Source: Pegoplata infirma (Eukaryota > Arthropoda > Insecta > Diptera > Anthomyiidae). From it: a DNA stretch of 64,000 bases. Position numbers and translations under genes: made by a program. Below the pieces are notes generated by a model. The model was not told the DNA's origin. It ran no database searches and saw nothing but the letters and a program-made list of their open reading frames with translations. Positions 42,590-53,294 of the stretch are shown one piece after another. Where the stretch lies: the NCBI GenBank assembly GCA_963921195.1, contig OY992537.1, forward strand, positions 58,862,313 through 58,926,312, in the 5' to 3' direction. The stretch's first letter is position 1; every line of letters begins with the position of its first letter.

Positions 42590-43646
42590 CAGGGCCGTCT
42601 TAAGGTATGGCGGGGGCCCTGGGCACACAAGAATTTGGGAGCCCCCTGGAAAGTTAAAAGTTGCAACACAAGAAAAAAAGATTGTTCTGTTTTGGTTTAA
42701 GAATTAGGACCTACAAAAAATTAAAAAATATATATATATTGTGAGTAGGGTTATTCTAGCTCGAGGTATTTTTTCTTTTCTACAAGAAAAGGTTCCCAGA
42801 AGCAGATACTTTTTCTATTGGGAAAAGTTCTCAGGATCGGATACTATAGGAAACCTTTTTTTATAAGAAAAATGTCACATAATCTGAGGGTTTTTCTCCA
42901 AAACAAATGTCTCAGAATCTAAGACTTTTTCTAGAGTAAAAAGGTTTTAGAATCTGAGCCTTTTTTATAGGGAAAATCTGATATTTCTGAGACTTTTTCT
43001 ATAAGAAAACGATCTCATAATCTAATACTCTTTCTATAGGAAAAAGGTATCAGAATCAAAGACTCTTTCTATATGAAAAAACTATCAGAATCTGAGACTT
43101 TTTCTTATAGTCTAAGACTTTTTCTATAGTAAAAAGGTTTAAAACTCAGAGACTTTTTCTTAGGGAAAAAGATCTCAGACTCAAAGACTCTATTTATAGA
43201 TAAATGGTCTCAGAATCTGAGATTTTCTATAAAGGAAAAATGTCTTAGAATCTGAGAATTTTTCTATAGGAAAATGGAATTTTTCTATGAGAAAAGGTTC
43301 TTAGATTCTAAAAATTTGATTTATTTTCTATACGAATAATGTCTCAGAACCTGAGACTTTTTCTATACGACAAATGTCCCAGAACCTGAGACCATTTATG
43401 CAGGAAACAGAGTTTAAGAACTTCTGCCATAGAAAAATTCTTAAAATTAAACTTTTTCTGAATCTGAAATTTATACGAAAATTTTAAATTAAGTTTTAAA
43501 AACAACTCGTTTATTCTCTTACAAACAGCAGTATAAAGGGAAAATTATCACGAAAAATTAACATACGTTTTTGGCCTTTCGGGGTCCCCTTATGGTCGGG
43601 GCCCTGGGCACGTGCCCAGTGTGCCCTAATGGTTAAACCGGTACTG
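42590..43646. mobile_element. hAT-type element carrying the 35-bp minisatellite
   Basis: Ends CAGGGCCGTCTTAAGG and TTAAACCGGTACTG, with the perfect 8-bp duplication GTATTATG (42582-42589, 43647-43654). GGGGCCCTGGGCAC words occur near both ends (subterminal, inverted in part). The centre (42770-43445) is the minisatellite. TIR and 8-bp TSD give hAT. No transposase. Confidence 0.85.
42770..43445. repeat. 35-bp palindromic minisatellite inside a hAT-type element
   Basis: About 18 units, e.g. TCAGAATCTGAGACTTTTTC and CTATAGGAAAAAGGTCTCAG-like words. Because each unit is nearly self-complementary, orientation is hard to define; AATCTGAGACTTTTTCTATA dominates, the complement of the commoner phase elsewhere. 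Confidence 0.9.
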
Positions 43647-43654
43647 GTATTATG

Positions 43655-44349
43655 ATTTGTCTATTGTTTTTATTTTAATTTTCACAACTTGTATAGATTG
43701 CGATAAATTTTCCCCTATTTATAATTTATTTTAAGCTAATTTATTTAATTTCCAAAAGATATAAATAACTTTATATTGTTATAATAAATAAAAAAAAACA
43801 ACAACAATCCTTTAACTTTTAACACTTTTATAAATTGTCGACATTCATATTACACAAAGTGCCATAATGTTGTAGGTTAAGTAATATATTTATTTTATAA
43901 GACACCAAAAGATGATGATTGCCGGTCTGGTGGTCTGTGCACCCTTTTTCTTTAGAGTCGACATTCTTCGTTAACATCAATTATCACAATATTAATTTGT
44001 TTTAATAAATGCCTTTTTACCCTTTTGAAGACAATTAAAATAATAATTATAATAACAACGACAACAAGAGCTGAACGTCAACAATACAAAAATATATTTT
44101 TATAATACATAGTCATTCTGTGAAAGGCTCTTCATATCCTTGACATTCTATACTTTCTTGACTTTCCTCTCTACACTTAAAAATGTTTGTATGAATGTGT
44201 GTAAAACACACTGTGTATAAAATTTCGACAATAAAAAGCATTCGTGGTAAGTTGTATGTATGTACAAGATATGTAATAGTAATCTACATTTAAATATAAT
44301 GTCACAAACACACACACACTCACATACATTTGTATAAATGTTAAATATA
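43655..44349. other. AT-rich, low-repeat stretch
   Basis: The longest interval here with no transposon relative recognised. It has a CA-rich microsatellite (CACAAACACACACACACTCA near 44306). No frame with protein similarity. If conserved non-coding DNA exists in the window, this is a candidate place, but I see no direct sign. Confidence 0.4.
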
Positions 44350-44534
44350 TACGGTGGCTCGCAGCTTATTTCGTGTGAAAGATATAAGTTAGAAATCCAT
44401 TCAAGACAAAGTTAACCAAAATAGACCTAATTATTATCAAATAAGTATTTTTGTAAAAAGTCCCTAGTATGTAATTAATCAAGCTTTAATTAAAGCTTAA
44501 TGGCTTTCAGATTGTGTAAATATTAAATGTGTTA

Positions 44535-45835
44535 CGAGGGTCGAAATGGAACTTGAAATTATTAAAAGACCTTTTTTAGAAAATTTCTTAAAAATATTTC
44601 TGGATCGATTTTATCCAAGCTCAAACATTAAAAATTTAAAAAATATTTCAGTTGTTAATATTCCCAGCAAAACTTAGATTACCAAATAAGGTATAAAATA
44701 AGGTATAGGATCTCTTATTTTATACATTGCAGCATTGATGATTTTAATAGGCGATGAGACTCAAAGTAATGCATCCACATTATCACATAGAATACCAGTA
44801 AGGTATAAAATAAGTCATAAATTTATAACGAAGAATACGAGTAAGGTATAAAATGTATGATATTTTATAGGTTACGAGAAATGAAATAATATAGCATACC
44901 AGAAGATAATATATAAGGTGTTACGAGTAGTGAAAAAGTAATTTTGAATTAAATTTACTCACGTGATTGTAATTAGATCAAATATGCTCGTGAGTGTGTG
45001 TCGTTAGAATTTTACTGTCGTGAGCCCATCACTAGTTTAAACTTATGCATTTTTTTATAAAATAATTATTTTTTATGTTATTGTAATGCATTATGCATCC
45101 AATTATAAATAATGCATTATTTCAAACTTTTAAATAATACATAATGTAACTAAATATAAGTCATCCATGATTTAATGTTTAGAAATAATAAATATGAAAT
45201 ACATTTTTTCCAATAATCATACATTACGTAGCAAATTATTAGTAATGCATTAGTTTTCGCTTGAATATAATACGTTGTGGAACAAATGTTTGGTAAGACA
45301 TCCTAAAATAATGCTACAAATAAGGTATATACATTACTTTGTAATGTGTTATATAATCACTACTCATTACCAAAGTTTTGCTGGGTTCATTTATTAAATA
45401 ATTTTCTCAAAGACCCAAACAAAACCCAAATTTTTTTAAAACATAGAAGTTCGAATTTTTTGACCTCCAATTCTTTTCACCACCAATTTTTGGTAAACAA
45501 AAAAAAAAAAAGATTTAATTGTTTAATAATTTTAGTACACCTAAGTGTATAGTAATGAGATATGAAAATAATTAAACATTTCCTTTGTTTACAAAAATTT
45601 GGTGGTCAAAAGAATTCGAGGTCAAAAAATTCGGATTTCTTCTACTGCATTTTAAAATTTTTGATTTTTGTTTGGGTCATTGGAAAAATTACTTGATAAA
45701 TGAATATAAGTATATTATTGGACTATTGTTTAAATTTTTAATGTTTGCTCTTGGGAAAAATCGACCTAAAAGTACTTTTAAAAAAATTTTCTAAAAAAGG
45801 ACTTTCAATAATTTCAATTTCCATTTCGACCCTCG
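44535..45835. mobile_element. TIR element CGAGGGTCGAAATGG, middle layer
   Basis: Ends CGAGGGTCGAAATGGAACTT and AATTTCCATTTCGACCCTCG, with TA on both sides. It lies wholly inside the 44352-46007 element and is itself split by a CCCAGCA element. The short frames around 45346-45794 cross the remaining arms and show no domain. Confidence 0.8.
44663..45385 (+). mobile_element. CCCAGCA family element, 723 bp, inner layer
   Basis: Ends CCCAGCAAAACTTAGATTAC and CATTACCAAAGTTTTGCTGG, flanked by TT (44661-44662, 45386-45387). TAAGGTATAAAATAAG words dominate. It carries a truncated relic of the hAT-type family of 33025 (GTCGTGAGCCCATCACTAG, ACTCACGTGATTGTA at about 44955-45045). Its inverted near-twin is at 47410-48138. 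Confidence 0.85.
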
Positions 45836-46009
45836 TATCACGTTTAGTATTTACTCAATCTGGACGTCATTAAGCTTAAATTAAAGCTCGATAAATTACC
45901 TACACAGCACTTTTAACAAAATTACTCGTTTGATATTAATTAGGTGTATAATTGTTATCTTTGTCTTAAATGGATATCTAACACACGATATAAGCCGCGA
46001 GTCACTGTA

Positions 46010-46234
46010 TTGCTTCAAGAAGTATAAAAGAAGAAGAAGAAGTACAAGGATAACAACAATAATAAGTACAAAACAAATGTCATGTTTTAAAGCATAACTA
46101 ATAAATAAATACAATTTAAAATGTTGTAATAATAACATAGAATCAAAGAGAAACACATATACATACAAGAATACTCACACTTACACAGATGATAAACGAA
46201 TTAACATACAAACTTATGTACACCATTTACTGAT
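46010..46234. other. Short stretch with AAGAAG microsatellite
   Basis: AAGAAGAAGAAGAAGTAC near 46026 and several CATA/CACA words. The 90-codon minus-strand frame over it is low-complexity. Nothing supported. Confidence 0.4.
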
Positions 46235-46355
46235 GTAATTCAAAAAAGTTTAATTGTAATTCGAAGATTCTAAGTACTTGTACTTCGAAGATTTCATTTT
46301 TAATTTGAAGATTCTATTTGAAATTCGAAAATTATAATTGTAATTCGATTTTTTT
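46235..46355. repeat. 22-bp AATTCGAA minisatellite, short array
   Basis: Five units such as ATTGTAATTCGAAGATTCTA and TTTGAAATTCGAAAATTATA, the same family as 49062-49255. Confidence 0.7.
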
Positions 46356-46739
46356 TTGTTGGTTTTTCCAAATTCCAAATGTAATACGAAAAAGCCTGCT
46401 AATTTTGTACTCTTGCCCAAAACATTAAATCATGATAATGTTTTACGGAAGATTTGGGTGTACTTGCCAAAGCAAAGTTTTTTTTTTAGAAAATATATTG
46501 TTATATTACTTTGCTATTCCATGCAAAACGAATTGAAATATCAGTCGAGGACCCCATTAAAAATCAAAAAGCTGTACATTTCGTAAGTGAGTGCCTAAGT
46601 CAGTGCAAAAAAGTGTTTTTACATTTTGGAGAGTATAAAAGATTCGGCACCAAAGAATATAACACTCTCACTTTTTTATGTACATTTGATAAACAAATGG
46701 AAAATTTTTATGCGAAAAGCTTAGACTTGGTGAAAAAGT

Positions 46740-47180
46740 AGTTTTGATAAAAAAAATTATTTTTTTTTCACGAAAAACAAAATTTTGGGTGAAAAAAGGT
46801 TTTTGATGAATTTTTTTGATGAAAAGAAAAATTTTTTGGTGAGAAAAAATTGAAAATAAAAAATTTTCTAAAAATATTTCATGAAAAAAAAATTTAATAA
46901 AAAAAAATATGATAAAAAAAAATTTGAAGAAAAAAAAGAATTAATGAAAAAAAAATTGATGAAAAAAAAATTAGATGAAAAAACAAAAAAATTAATAAAA
47001 AAAAAAAAAAATTAATGAAAAAAAAATTTGATGCAAAGAAAAATTTGATGAAAAAAAAAAAATTATAAAAAAAAATTATAAAAAACAATTATAAAAAAAA
47101 ATTATGAAAAAAAAAATTATGAAAAAAAATTTGATAAAAAAAATATGAAAAACAAAAAGTTTGATGAAAAAAAAAATTGA
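46740..47180 (-). repeat. TTTTTTCATCAA array in D copy 3 (A-rich on plus strand)
   Basis: Roughly 25 degenerate units of TTTGATGAAAAAAA-type sequence on the plus strand. The 64-67-codon minus-strand frames are poly-Phe/Ile translations of it. Confidence 0.8.
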
Positions 47181-47409
47181 TAAAGGTGGTATGATATACA
47201 CTTGTTTTCGTCAATTTTTTGTCTTGATAAAGAAAAGAATAAAAAGTGCGACTATATTCCAATAGGTTTAGTAATGAGTAAAAAACAAACACTATAAAAA
47301 CATAAAAGTTATTTCAAGTCAAAGTTTCAAGTTTCTAAAAGCAGAGAAAGAGCAGCAAAACTTAAAAAAAAGACAAAAATTTTTGTCTTTTTATTATTTT
47401 TCAACTGAC

Positions 47410-48138
47410 CCCAGCAAAACTTTGGTAATGGGTAGTGATTATATAACACATTACCAGGTAATGTATATACCTTATTTGTAGCATTATTTTAGGATGTCTT
47501 ACCAAACATTTGTTCCACAAAGTATTATTTTCAAGTGAAAAATAATGCATTACTAATAATTTGCTACGTAATGCATGATTATTGGATAAAATGTATTTCA
47601 TATTTATTATTTCTAAACATTAAATCATGGATGACTTATATTTGGTTACATTATGTATTATTTGAAAGTTTGAAATAATGCATTATTTATAATTGAATGC
47701 ATAATGCATTACAATAACATAAAAAATAATTATTTAAAAAAAAATTCATAAGTTTAAACTAGAGATGGGCTCACGACAGGAAATTTCTAACGACACACAC
47801 TCACGAGCATATTTTATCTACTTACACTCACTTACAATCACGTGAGTAAATTTAATACAAAATTACTTTTTCACTATTCGTAACACCTTATATATCTTCT
47901 GGTATGCTATATTATTTCATTTCTCGTAACCTATAAAATATCATATATTTTACACCTTACTCGTATTCTTCGTTATAAATTTATGACTTATTTTATACCT
48001 TACTGGTATTCTATGTGATAATGTGGATGCATTACTTTGAGTCTCATCGCCTGTTAAAATCATCAATGCTGCAATGTATAAAATAAGAGATCCTATACCA
48101 TATTTTATACCTTATTTGGTAATATAAGTTTTGCTGGG
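47410..48138 (-). mobile_element. CCCAGCA family element, 729 bp, inverted twin
   Basis: Ends CCCAGCAAAACTTTGGTAAT and TAATATAAGTTTTGCTGGG, flanked by AC (47408-47409, 48139-48140). It matches the complement of 44663-45385 throughout, including the same truncated TAGAGATGGGCTCACGAC relic at 47760. The different TSD shows separate insertion rather than inversion of one copy. Confidence 0.85.
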
Positions 48139-49061
48139 ACAGTTTTTTCTTTTTCCAAAACAAATAAACAAAATTAAAATAAAAACCAAAACAAACAGAA
48201 GAAAAATATTTGAAAATTACAAAATATATCGAAAATTTTGTTTATTTTTAATAAAAATGTGCAAAAAATTGGAGAATAAATTAATAGCATAATAAATCTA
48301 TTTAAATATCATAATTTTATTGTGTTTTATTGCATAAATTTGGCAAAAATTTGCATTTTTGTTAATGTGTTATTTTTTTGTTTGAACATTGGGACAATTT
48401 CGTAAATTTTTTGGAACAAAATTTTTATACTTAATTTTTTTCTATGTATACAACGCGGTTTGTACGGTTTATTATGAAAAATATGCTTTAATTAATGCTT
48501 TAAAGGTTTCTTGTGTCTTTCATAAATAAATTACATTTTTCATAGAATTTTTAAATTTGTTTAATTTATTTTACAAATAATGATATTTGGCCCATTGTGT
48601 AATTAATAAAATGGAAATAAAAAACGTCAACTTCGAAAATTCCATGTAGTTTTTATTCTTTTACTCATATATATCTGTTTTGCTCACACAGCTCTTGCAA
48701 GAAAAGACAAAAATTGAGGAAAAAAAGTGTACATCATAATACCTTAACAAAAAAAAAAAATAAAATTGATGAAAAAAAAAAAAAAAATTACTAAAAAAAA
48801 ATTTTTTGTAGAAAAATAATTATGTTACTTTTTATTCACCAGCTGGTGAAAAACGAGTTTATTCACCACGACGTGAATTATTATCCAAGTTACAAACCCA
48901 AGTTTTAAAAATTTTTGGTTTTAAGAAAATGAAAATAGTAATGCTTGTTTTCTTTTTCGTTGATTGTTAGTTTATATAGTCAAACTGAGGTGGCGTCCTG
49001 CAACTTTTTTAAAATTAGACACCAGCCTAAAAACATTATCATGTTACAAAGATCACTTTTT

Positions 49062-49255
49062 ACTCGAAATAAATCAATTGTTTTTCGAAAAAGATCAATT
49101 GCAATTCGAAGATTCCAATTTTAATTCGAAAAACAGCACTTGTAATTCGAAATAGATAAAATGTAATTTAAAAAAGATCAAGTGTTATTCGAAAAAGATC
49201 AATTGTAATCCGAAAAATATTAATATAATTCAAAAATTCCATAAAACCGTGTCTG
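49062..49255 (+). repeat. 22-bp AATTCGAA minisatellite
   Basis: Eight or nine units, e.g. AAAGATCAATTGCAATTCGA and CACTTGTAATTCGAAATAGA. TTCGAA and CAATTG are both self-complementary six-mers that alternate. Confidence 0.8.
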
Positions 49256-49257
49256 CT

Positions 49258-49347
49258 AAAATCAGCAGATTTCTCATATGGCTCAAAATGGGTGTATTTT
49301 CAGCAGATTTTTCTGCTGATTGGACAGAGAATTTATTTTGAGTATAA
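49258..49347 (-). repeat. S-family fragment
   Basis: Complement of the S left end: CAGCAGATTTTTCTGCTGAT, TGGACAGAGAATTTATTTTG and AGT. It lies between two minisatellite blocks. Confidence 0.7.
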
Positions 49348-49769
49348 CAAAGAATGAACTTTTGCCTAAATTTTGAGCTCATCACAGTAAAGATTGATCA
49401 TCTGGTTTTTGTTTTAGAGCCTTTTAAAAATGGTGCTTTTTCTAATTTTTTTCACAGTGTTTTTTTAAAATACATGTTTGGCCAATAATAGTGCAACAAC
49501 TTCAATTTTTTGATCATATATTTGAGATCATAGTCTAACGCTTTATACCAGGTTTTTATTCCACCCAGTGGCTGCTGTGCAGGCTTTCAAAAAAGGCAAA
49601 AATCGCATTTTCAACCGCGAATAATCAAAATTCTATACGTGATGGAAAAATTTGTAGCACAGATTTGGAATCAGCGAATCATAATCTTTTAAAATTTTAT
49701 ATGAAACTTGAAACCGGAGCCAAAAACCTTCGATTTGTTGAGCGGTGTAATTGTTCCATTGATGGTAAT
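49348..49769. repeat. X-type motif region
   Basis: TATACGTGATGGAAAAATTT, CACAGATTTGGAATCAGCG and AACCGCGAATAATC match the modules at 16.2-16.5 and 18.4-18.8 kb. The rest is unassigned. No gene. Confidence 0.45.
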
Positions 49770-50065
49770 TCAGTTGATATTTTTCGAAATACAATTGGAA
49801 TCTTCGAACTGCAATTGATCTATTTTGAATTACAATTGATCTATTTCCAATTATAGTTTACCTTTTTGGAATTACAATTGATCTTTTTCGAATTTAAATT
49901 GATAAAATTTGAATTACATTTTTCTTTTTCGAATTACAATTGAAATTTTAGAATTAAAAATGTAATTTTCGAATTATACATGAAATCTTCAAACTACAAA
50001 TAAAAATTTGGAATTGCAAAACGAATCTTCGAATTATAAATAAAATCTTCGAATTAATTCTGTAA
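49770..50065 (+). repeat. 22-bp AATTCGAA minisatellite, longest array
   Basis: About 13 units, e.g. AATTACAATTGATCTTTTTC and ATTTTCGAATTATACATGAA. The complementary phase to 49062-49255, as if the two arrays were arms of a large decayed inverted repeat around the S fragment and X motif. Confidence 0.8.
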
Positions 50066-50725
50066 ATCGTGTAGATATAGTAAAATGTAAAACATATAAA
50101 CAAAAAAGGCAAAAGCCGTATAAAATTACTTAAACATTAAATTACAACTAAATAAACATAAAATTCGAAAGCAACTACATTTAGGCAATTCACACATACA
50201 TATACGTACATTAGGGTGGAACAAATAATGACCTTTTTAAAATTTCGTATAAAATTATATTTCCTTTTGGTTTAAAAATGTTATGTTTAAATTTTCAGCC
50301 AAATCGAAAAATTTGTTTGGTCCTGAAAGAAAATTTTCATAAAAAACAAAACAAATTGTTTCGATTTTTATTTATTTTGATAGAATAAGGCTTTCAGCTT
50401 TAAACTGACTTCGGGACCCGAAGTAAAAAAAAATGACCCGATTTCATTAAATTTTTGGAACAATGATCGAAAAGATAACAAAAAACAAAACATGACCAAT
50501 TTCAATAGATTTCTTTCTTGTACCCAAGTAATTCTGAGGACCAATATTTCGGATAGTTACAAAATTTTAAATTTTTTTTAAAAAAAAATCCTCTTAGTTT
50601 TTGAGAACAGATAGTCCTCAGATTTGAAATTGATTTTCTATGATTTGAGTAACGAGCGGAACATTAAGTCAAATAATTGTATTACGCAACTGATTTTTGA
50701 TTGCTTGAAAACAACAATCAATCTC
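50066..50725. other. Unassigned, with a TTAGGGTGG terminus
   Basis: TTAGGGTGGAACAAATAATG at 50213 is a left end of the type seen at 27794; no right end found. AGGACCAATATTTCGGATAG at 50540 resembles an H1 box in complement. No gene. Confidence 0.45.
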
Positions 50726-50727
50726 TA

Positions 50728-51505
50728 CACTCAAAAAAAAAAAAAACTCTGCACTCAAAAAAAAAAAAACTTGTATAGTTACCAAAAAATCTCGTGATTT
50801 TACGAGGCTATTCTCGTAAAGTAGGAGGTAGGTAAAATTCTAGTAAAATTACGAAGGTTTCCTCGTAATTTTGAATGCGACAAAAATTGGGTAAATAACC
50901 AATTTTTTTGGTAAAAATATTGTTTTAAAACCGGAAAAAAAAATGGTAAACTCAAGAAAAAATGGTAAATATTTTTAAAAAAATGGCAAATTTACAAACC
51001 AAAATGGTAAATTTACAAAAAAAAAAATATTTTTATTAAACAGCATAAATCCCCGTAATAAAATAATTAAAAAAAAAAATGTTTTTTTTTTTTTGTAAAT
51101 TAACTAGAATCCTCGTAATAAGTTTTTCAAAATTTTTTCAACTTTTTTTTTAAATATTTTTTAATAAAAAAATTTTGTCCGGGACTTTTTAAAAAAATAG
51201 AAAATTTACAAAAAAAAAAAAAATTTTATTTTGTTAAACAACATAAATCCTCGTATAACATAATTTTTGTAAATCAACTAGAATCCTCGTAATAAAAACT
51301 TTGTTGTAAAATTACAGTTTTTTTGTAAAATAACCTTTTAAAATGGTAGAATACAATTACGAAAATAAATTTGTAAAATTACCAATAAAACTGTAGTTCT
51401 CGTTTGAGCAAAGTACAAGACTTTTTGTTAAAAAACAAGGAAAATTGTTAAATATTGGAAGAACGGGATTACAAGGCGTTTTACCAGTTTTTTTTTTTTT
51501 TAGTG
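50728..51505. mobile_element. T-family (CACTC) element with CTCGTAA words
   Basis: CACTCAAAAAAAAAAAAAAC at the left, TTTTTTTTTAGTG at the right, TA on both sides. A second CACTCAAAAA lies 25 bp inside the left end. CCTCGTAATTTT/TAGAATCCTCGTAATA words recur. 778 bp, non-coding. Confidence 0.65.
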
Positions 51506-51637
51506 TATATAAGTATAGTAAAAGACCCAGATGTATAAGTATAGATATGTGTTTTTTTTTGTTTAAAAAGATAACAACAATAATTTAGTACAAAAGGATC
51601 TAAACTAATATGGAAAATAATAAAAACAACACTCCTA

Positions 51638-53294
51638 CACCCAAAAAAAAAAGTTTGTAAAATTACAAGCAAAAGGTCTTGTAATTCTATTTTACTAATA
51701 GTTTTGTCTATTTACAAAAATTCTTGTATTTTTAATAAAACAAAACTACCGTGCGCTTTGTAATTTTACTATAATATGTTGGTAAATTTAATTAACAATT
51801 TTTTTAGGTAAATTAACAAAAAAAATAATTGTTTTACAAATTAAAAAAAAATTACAAGGTGTTTAGTTATTTTACACAAGAAAATTGTAATTGTACAACA
51901 ACATTTTATTTGATAGTATTTAGTCTTTCTACCAAAAAATGTTTTATTACAAACTATTTTTTTTTCAAGATCTTTAGTTTACAAGGTTTTCAGTATTTTG
52001 ACAAAAAAAATGTAATTAAACAAAAATTTGTATTGAAAAATAATTATGCAACAATAGGAGACGCAAAAATGTTCTAAGTCCATATTTTGTTAAAAATTAT
52101 TTTTTATAAATAAAAAATTTCATAAAAAAATTTTGAAAATTTTTTAAGTTCCGGATACAAACATTTTTCAATTAGTTGTAAGCTTTATCAAAAAAATTGA
52201 ATATCAAGACAATTTTTTGGTAACTTGCTTTAAGTAAAGTACCACAATTTTTATATGTTTTTACTATATTATTGTTCTAGTTTTTTTGTTTGTATTTTTA
52301 CCATCTTTTGGTAATTTTACCATATTTTTTTGGTAATTTTTTTTTAAATCTGGCACTAAAATGTCAATCAAAAGCTGTCAATTATGAAAAATTAAGTTTT
52401 TTCTTATTTTATCAGGTACTTAAACGTCCAATCTACAATATCCAAAGTTTTTTTTATAATTTTTTAAAAATACTTGCTAAAATAATTAAAAATTCGAAAA
52501 AAAAGGTAATTTTTTTGACTAGTTTTTCTTGAAAATATAAGAAATTTCTTGTGTAGCCTCCTTCGCAATTCTCATATGTTCTACTTAAGAAAAACGAAAT
52601 TCCGAAAAAAAATAAAAAAGTGCAGTGTTATACTCTAAAAAGTTTGTTAAAAGTGTTCAAGTGAAAAAAAAAAATCATTTCAGGTTGTTAAAGTGCTACT
52701 CCAGCTGCCGAAGAAGGAAAAATAAGATGCACCAATGGAAAAACCTTTAAATTTACAAAACCAATATGTAAATATACCAAATTTTTTGTAAATTTACAAA
52801 ACAAATATGAAAGTTTAGAAAACAAAATTGTATACTTACAGAAAAAGTTGTAATTTTACAAAAATGAAGTAGAAAATACAAAAACAATATTGTAAATTTA
52901 CAAATTATTTGGTTAAACTACTGTTTTTACGGCAAAAATAAGAAAAAATGGTATATTTACAATAAAAATTGTAAATTTACCACTTTTTACTGTAAATATA
53001 CAAGTTTTTTGCCATAAAAAACTGTAGTTAAACTAAACAATTTGTAAATTTACAATTTTATTTTTTGATTTTCTACTTTATTTCGTAAATTTACAACTTT
53101 TTTTGTAAGTCTACAATAATATTTTACAAAAAAAATTGTAAATTTACACTTTCTCCCCGTCATTTTTTTGTTAAATCAATTTACAAATTATCCCCGTAAC
53201 ATTACGGGGATTCTTGCTAGTACATATTTTACAAAACCTGCCCCGTAAAATCACGGGGATTTTATGTCATTTTACAAACTTTTTTTTTTGAGTG
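51638..53294. mobile_element. T-family (CACTC) element, copy without the hAT insertion
   Basis: Ends CACCCAAAAAAAAAAGTTTG and CAAACTTTTTTTTTTGAGTG, TA on both sides. TTTGTAAATTTACAAA-type palindromes are abundant from 52740. Arms at about 52860-52945 and 53000-53085 pair around a central loop. It ends with two G+C-rich hairpins at 53191-53258. The sequence CAATTTTTATATGTTTTTAC then TATATTATTGTTCTAG is the empty site for the hAT-type element of copy 54625-62152. The frames at 51829 and 52290 have no domain. Confidence 0.8.
53191..53258. other. Paired G+C-rich hairpins near the T-element end
   Basis: TCCCCGTAACATTACGGGGA has an 8-bp stem with a CA loop. CCCCGTAAAATCACGGGG has a 6-bp stem. They are separated by about 30 bp. 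The pair is unchanged in sequence at 62049-62116, in a copy otherwise diverged. They stand out in an A+T-rich background. Role unknown; a transposase or terminator-like structure are both possible. Confidence 0.7.

Larger units (their letters stand above)
44352..46007. mobile_element. TIR element CRGTGGCTCGC, outer layer of an onion nest
   Basis: Ends CGGTGGCTCGCAGCTTATTT and ATAAGCCGCGAGTCACTG, with TA on both sides. The TIR is about 65 bp with mismatches (ATCCATTCAAGACAAAGTTA against TATCTTTGTCTTAAATGGAT). Left remnant to 44533, right remnant from 45838. TA targets and CAGTGGCTCGC ends fit Tc1/mariner. No protein. Confidence 0.8.
46370..48990 (-). mobile_element. D composite repeat, copy 3, inverted and interrupted
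   Basis: In complement it has the D order: AGTTGCAGGACGCCACCTCA (48990 side), the CGTGGTGAATAA / CACCAGCTGGTGAATAAAAA boxes (48835-48880), a T-rich array (46740-47180), the short H2 remnant, and AGTACACCCAAATCTTCCGT to 46400. A CCCAGCA element (47410-48138) and other AT-rich DNA lie within. The frames at 46356-46741 are the antisense of this repeat. Confidence 0.6.

Noticed and set aside
46894..47292. Phe/Ile-rich minus-strand frames as membrane proteins
   Set aside because: They are translations of the TTTTTTCATCAA array of the D repeat.
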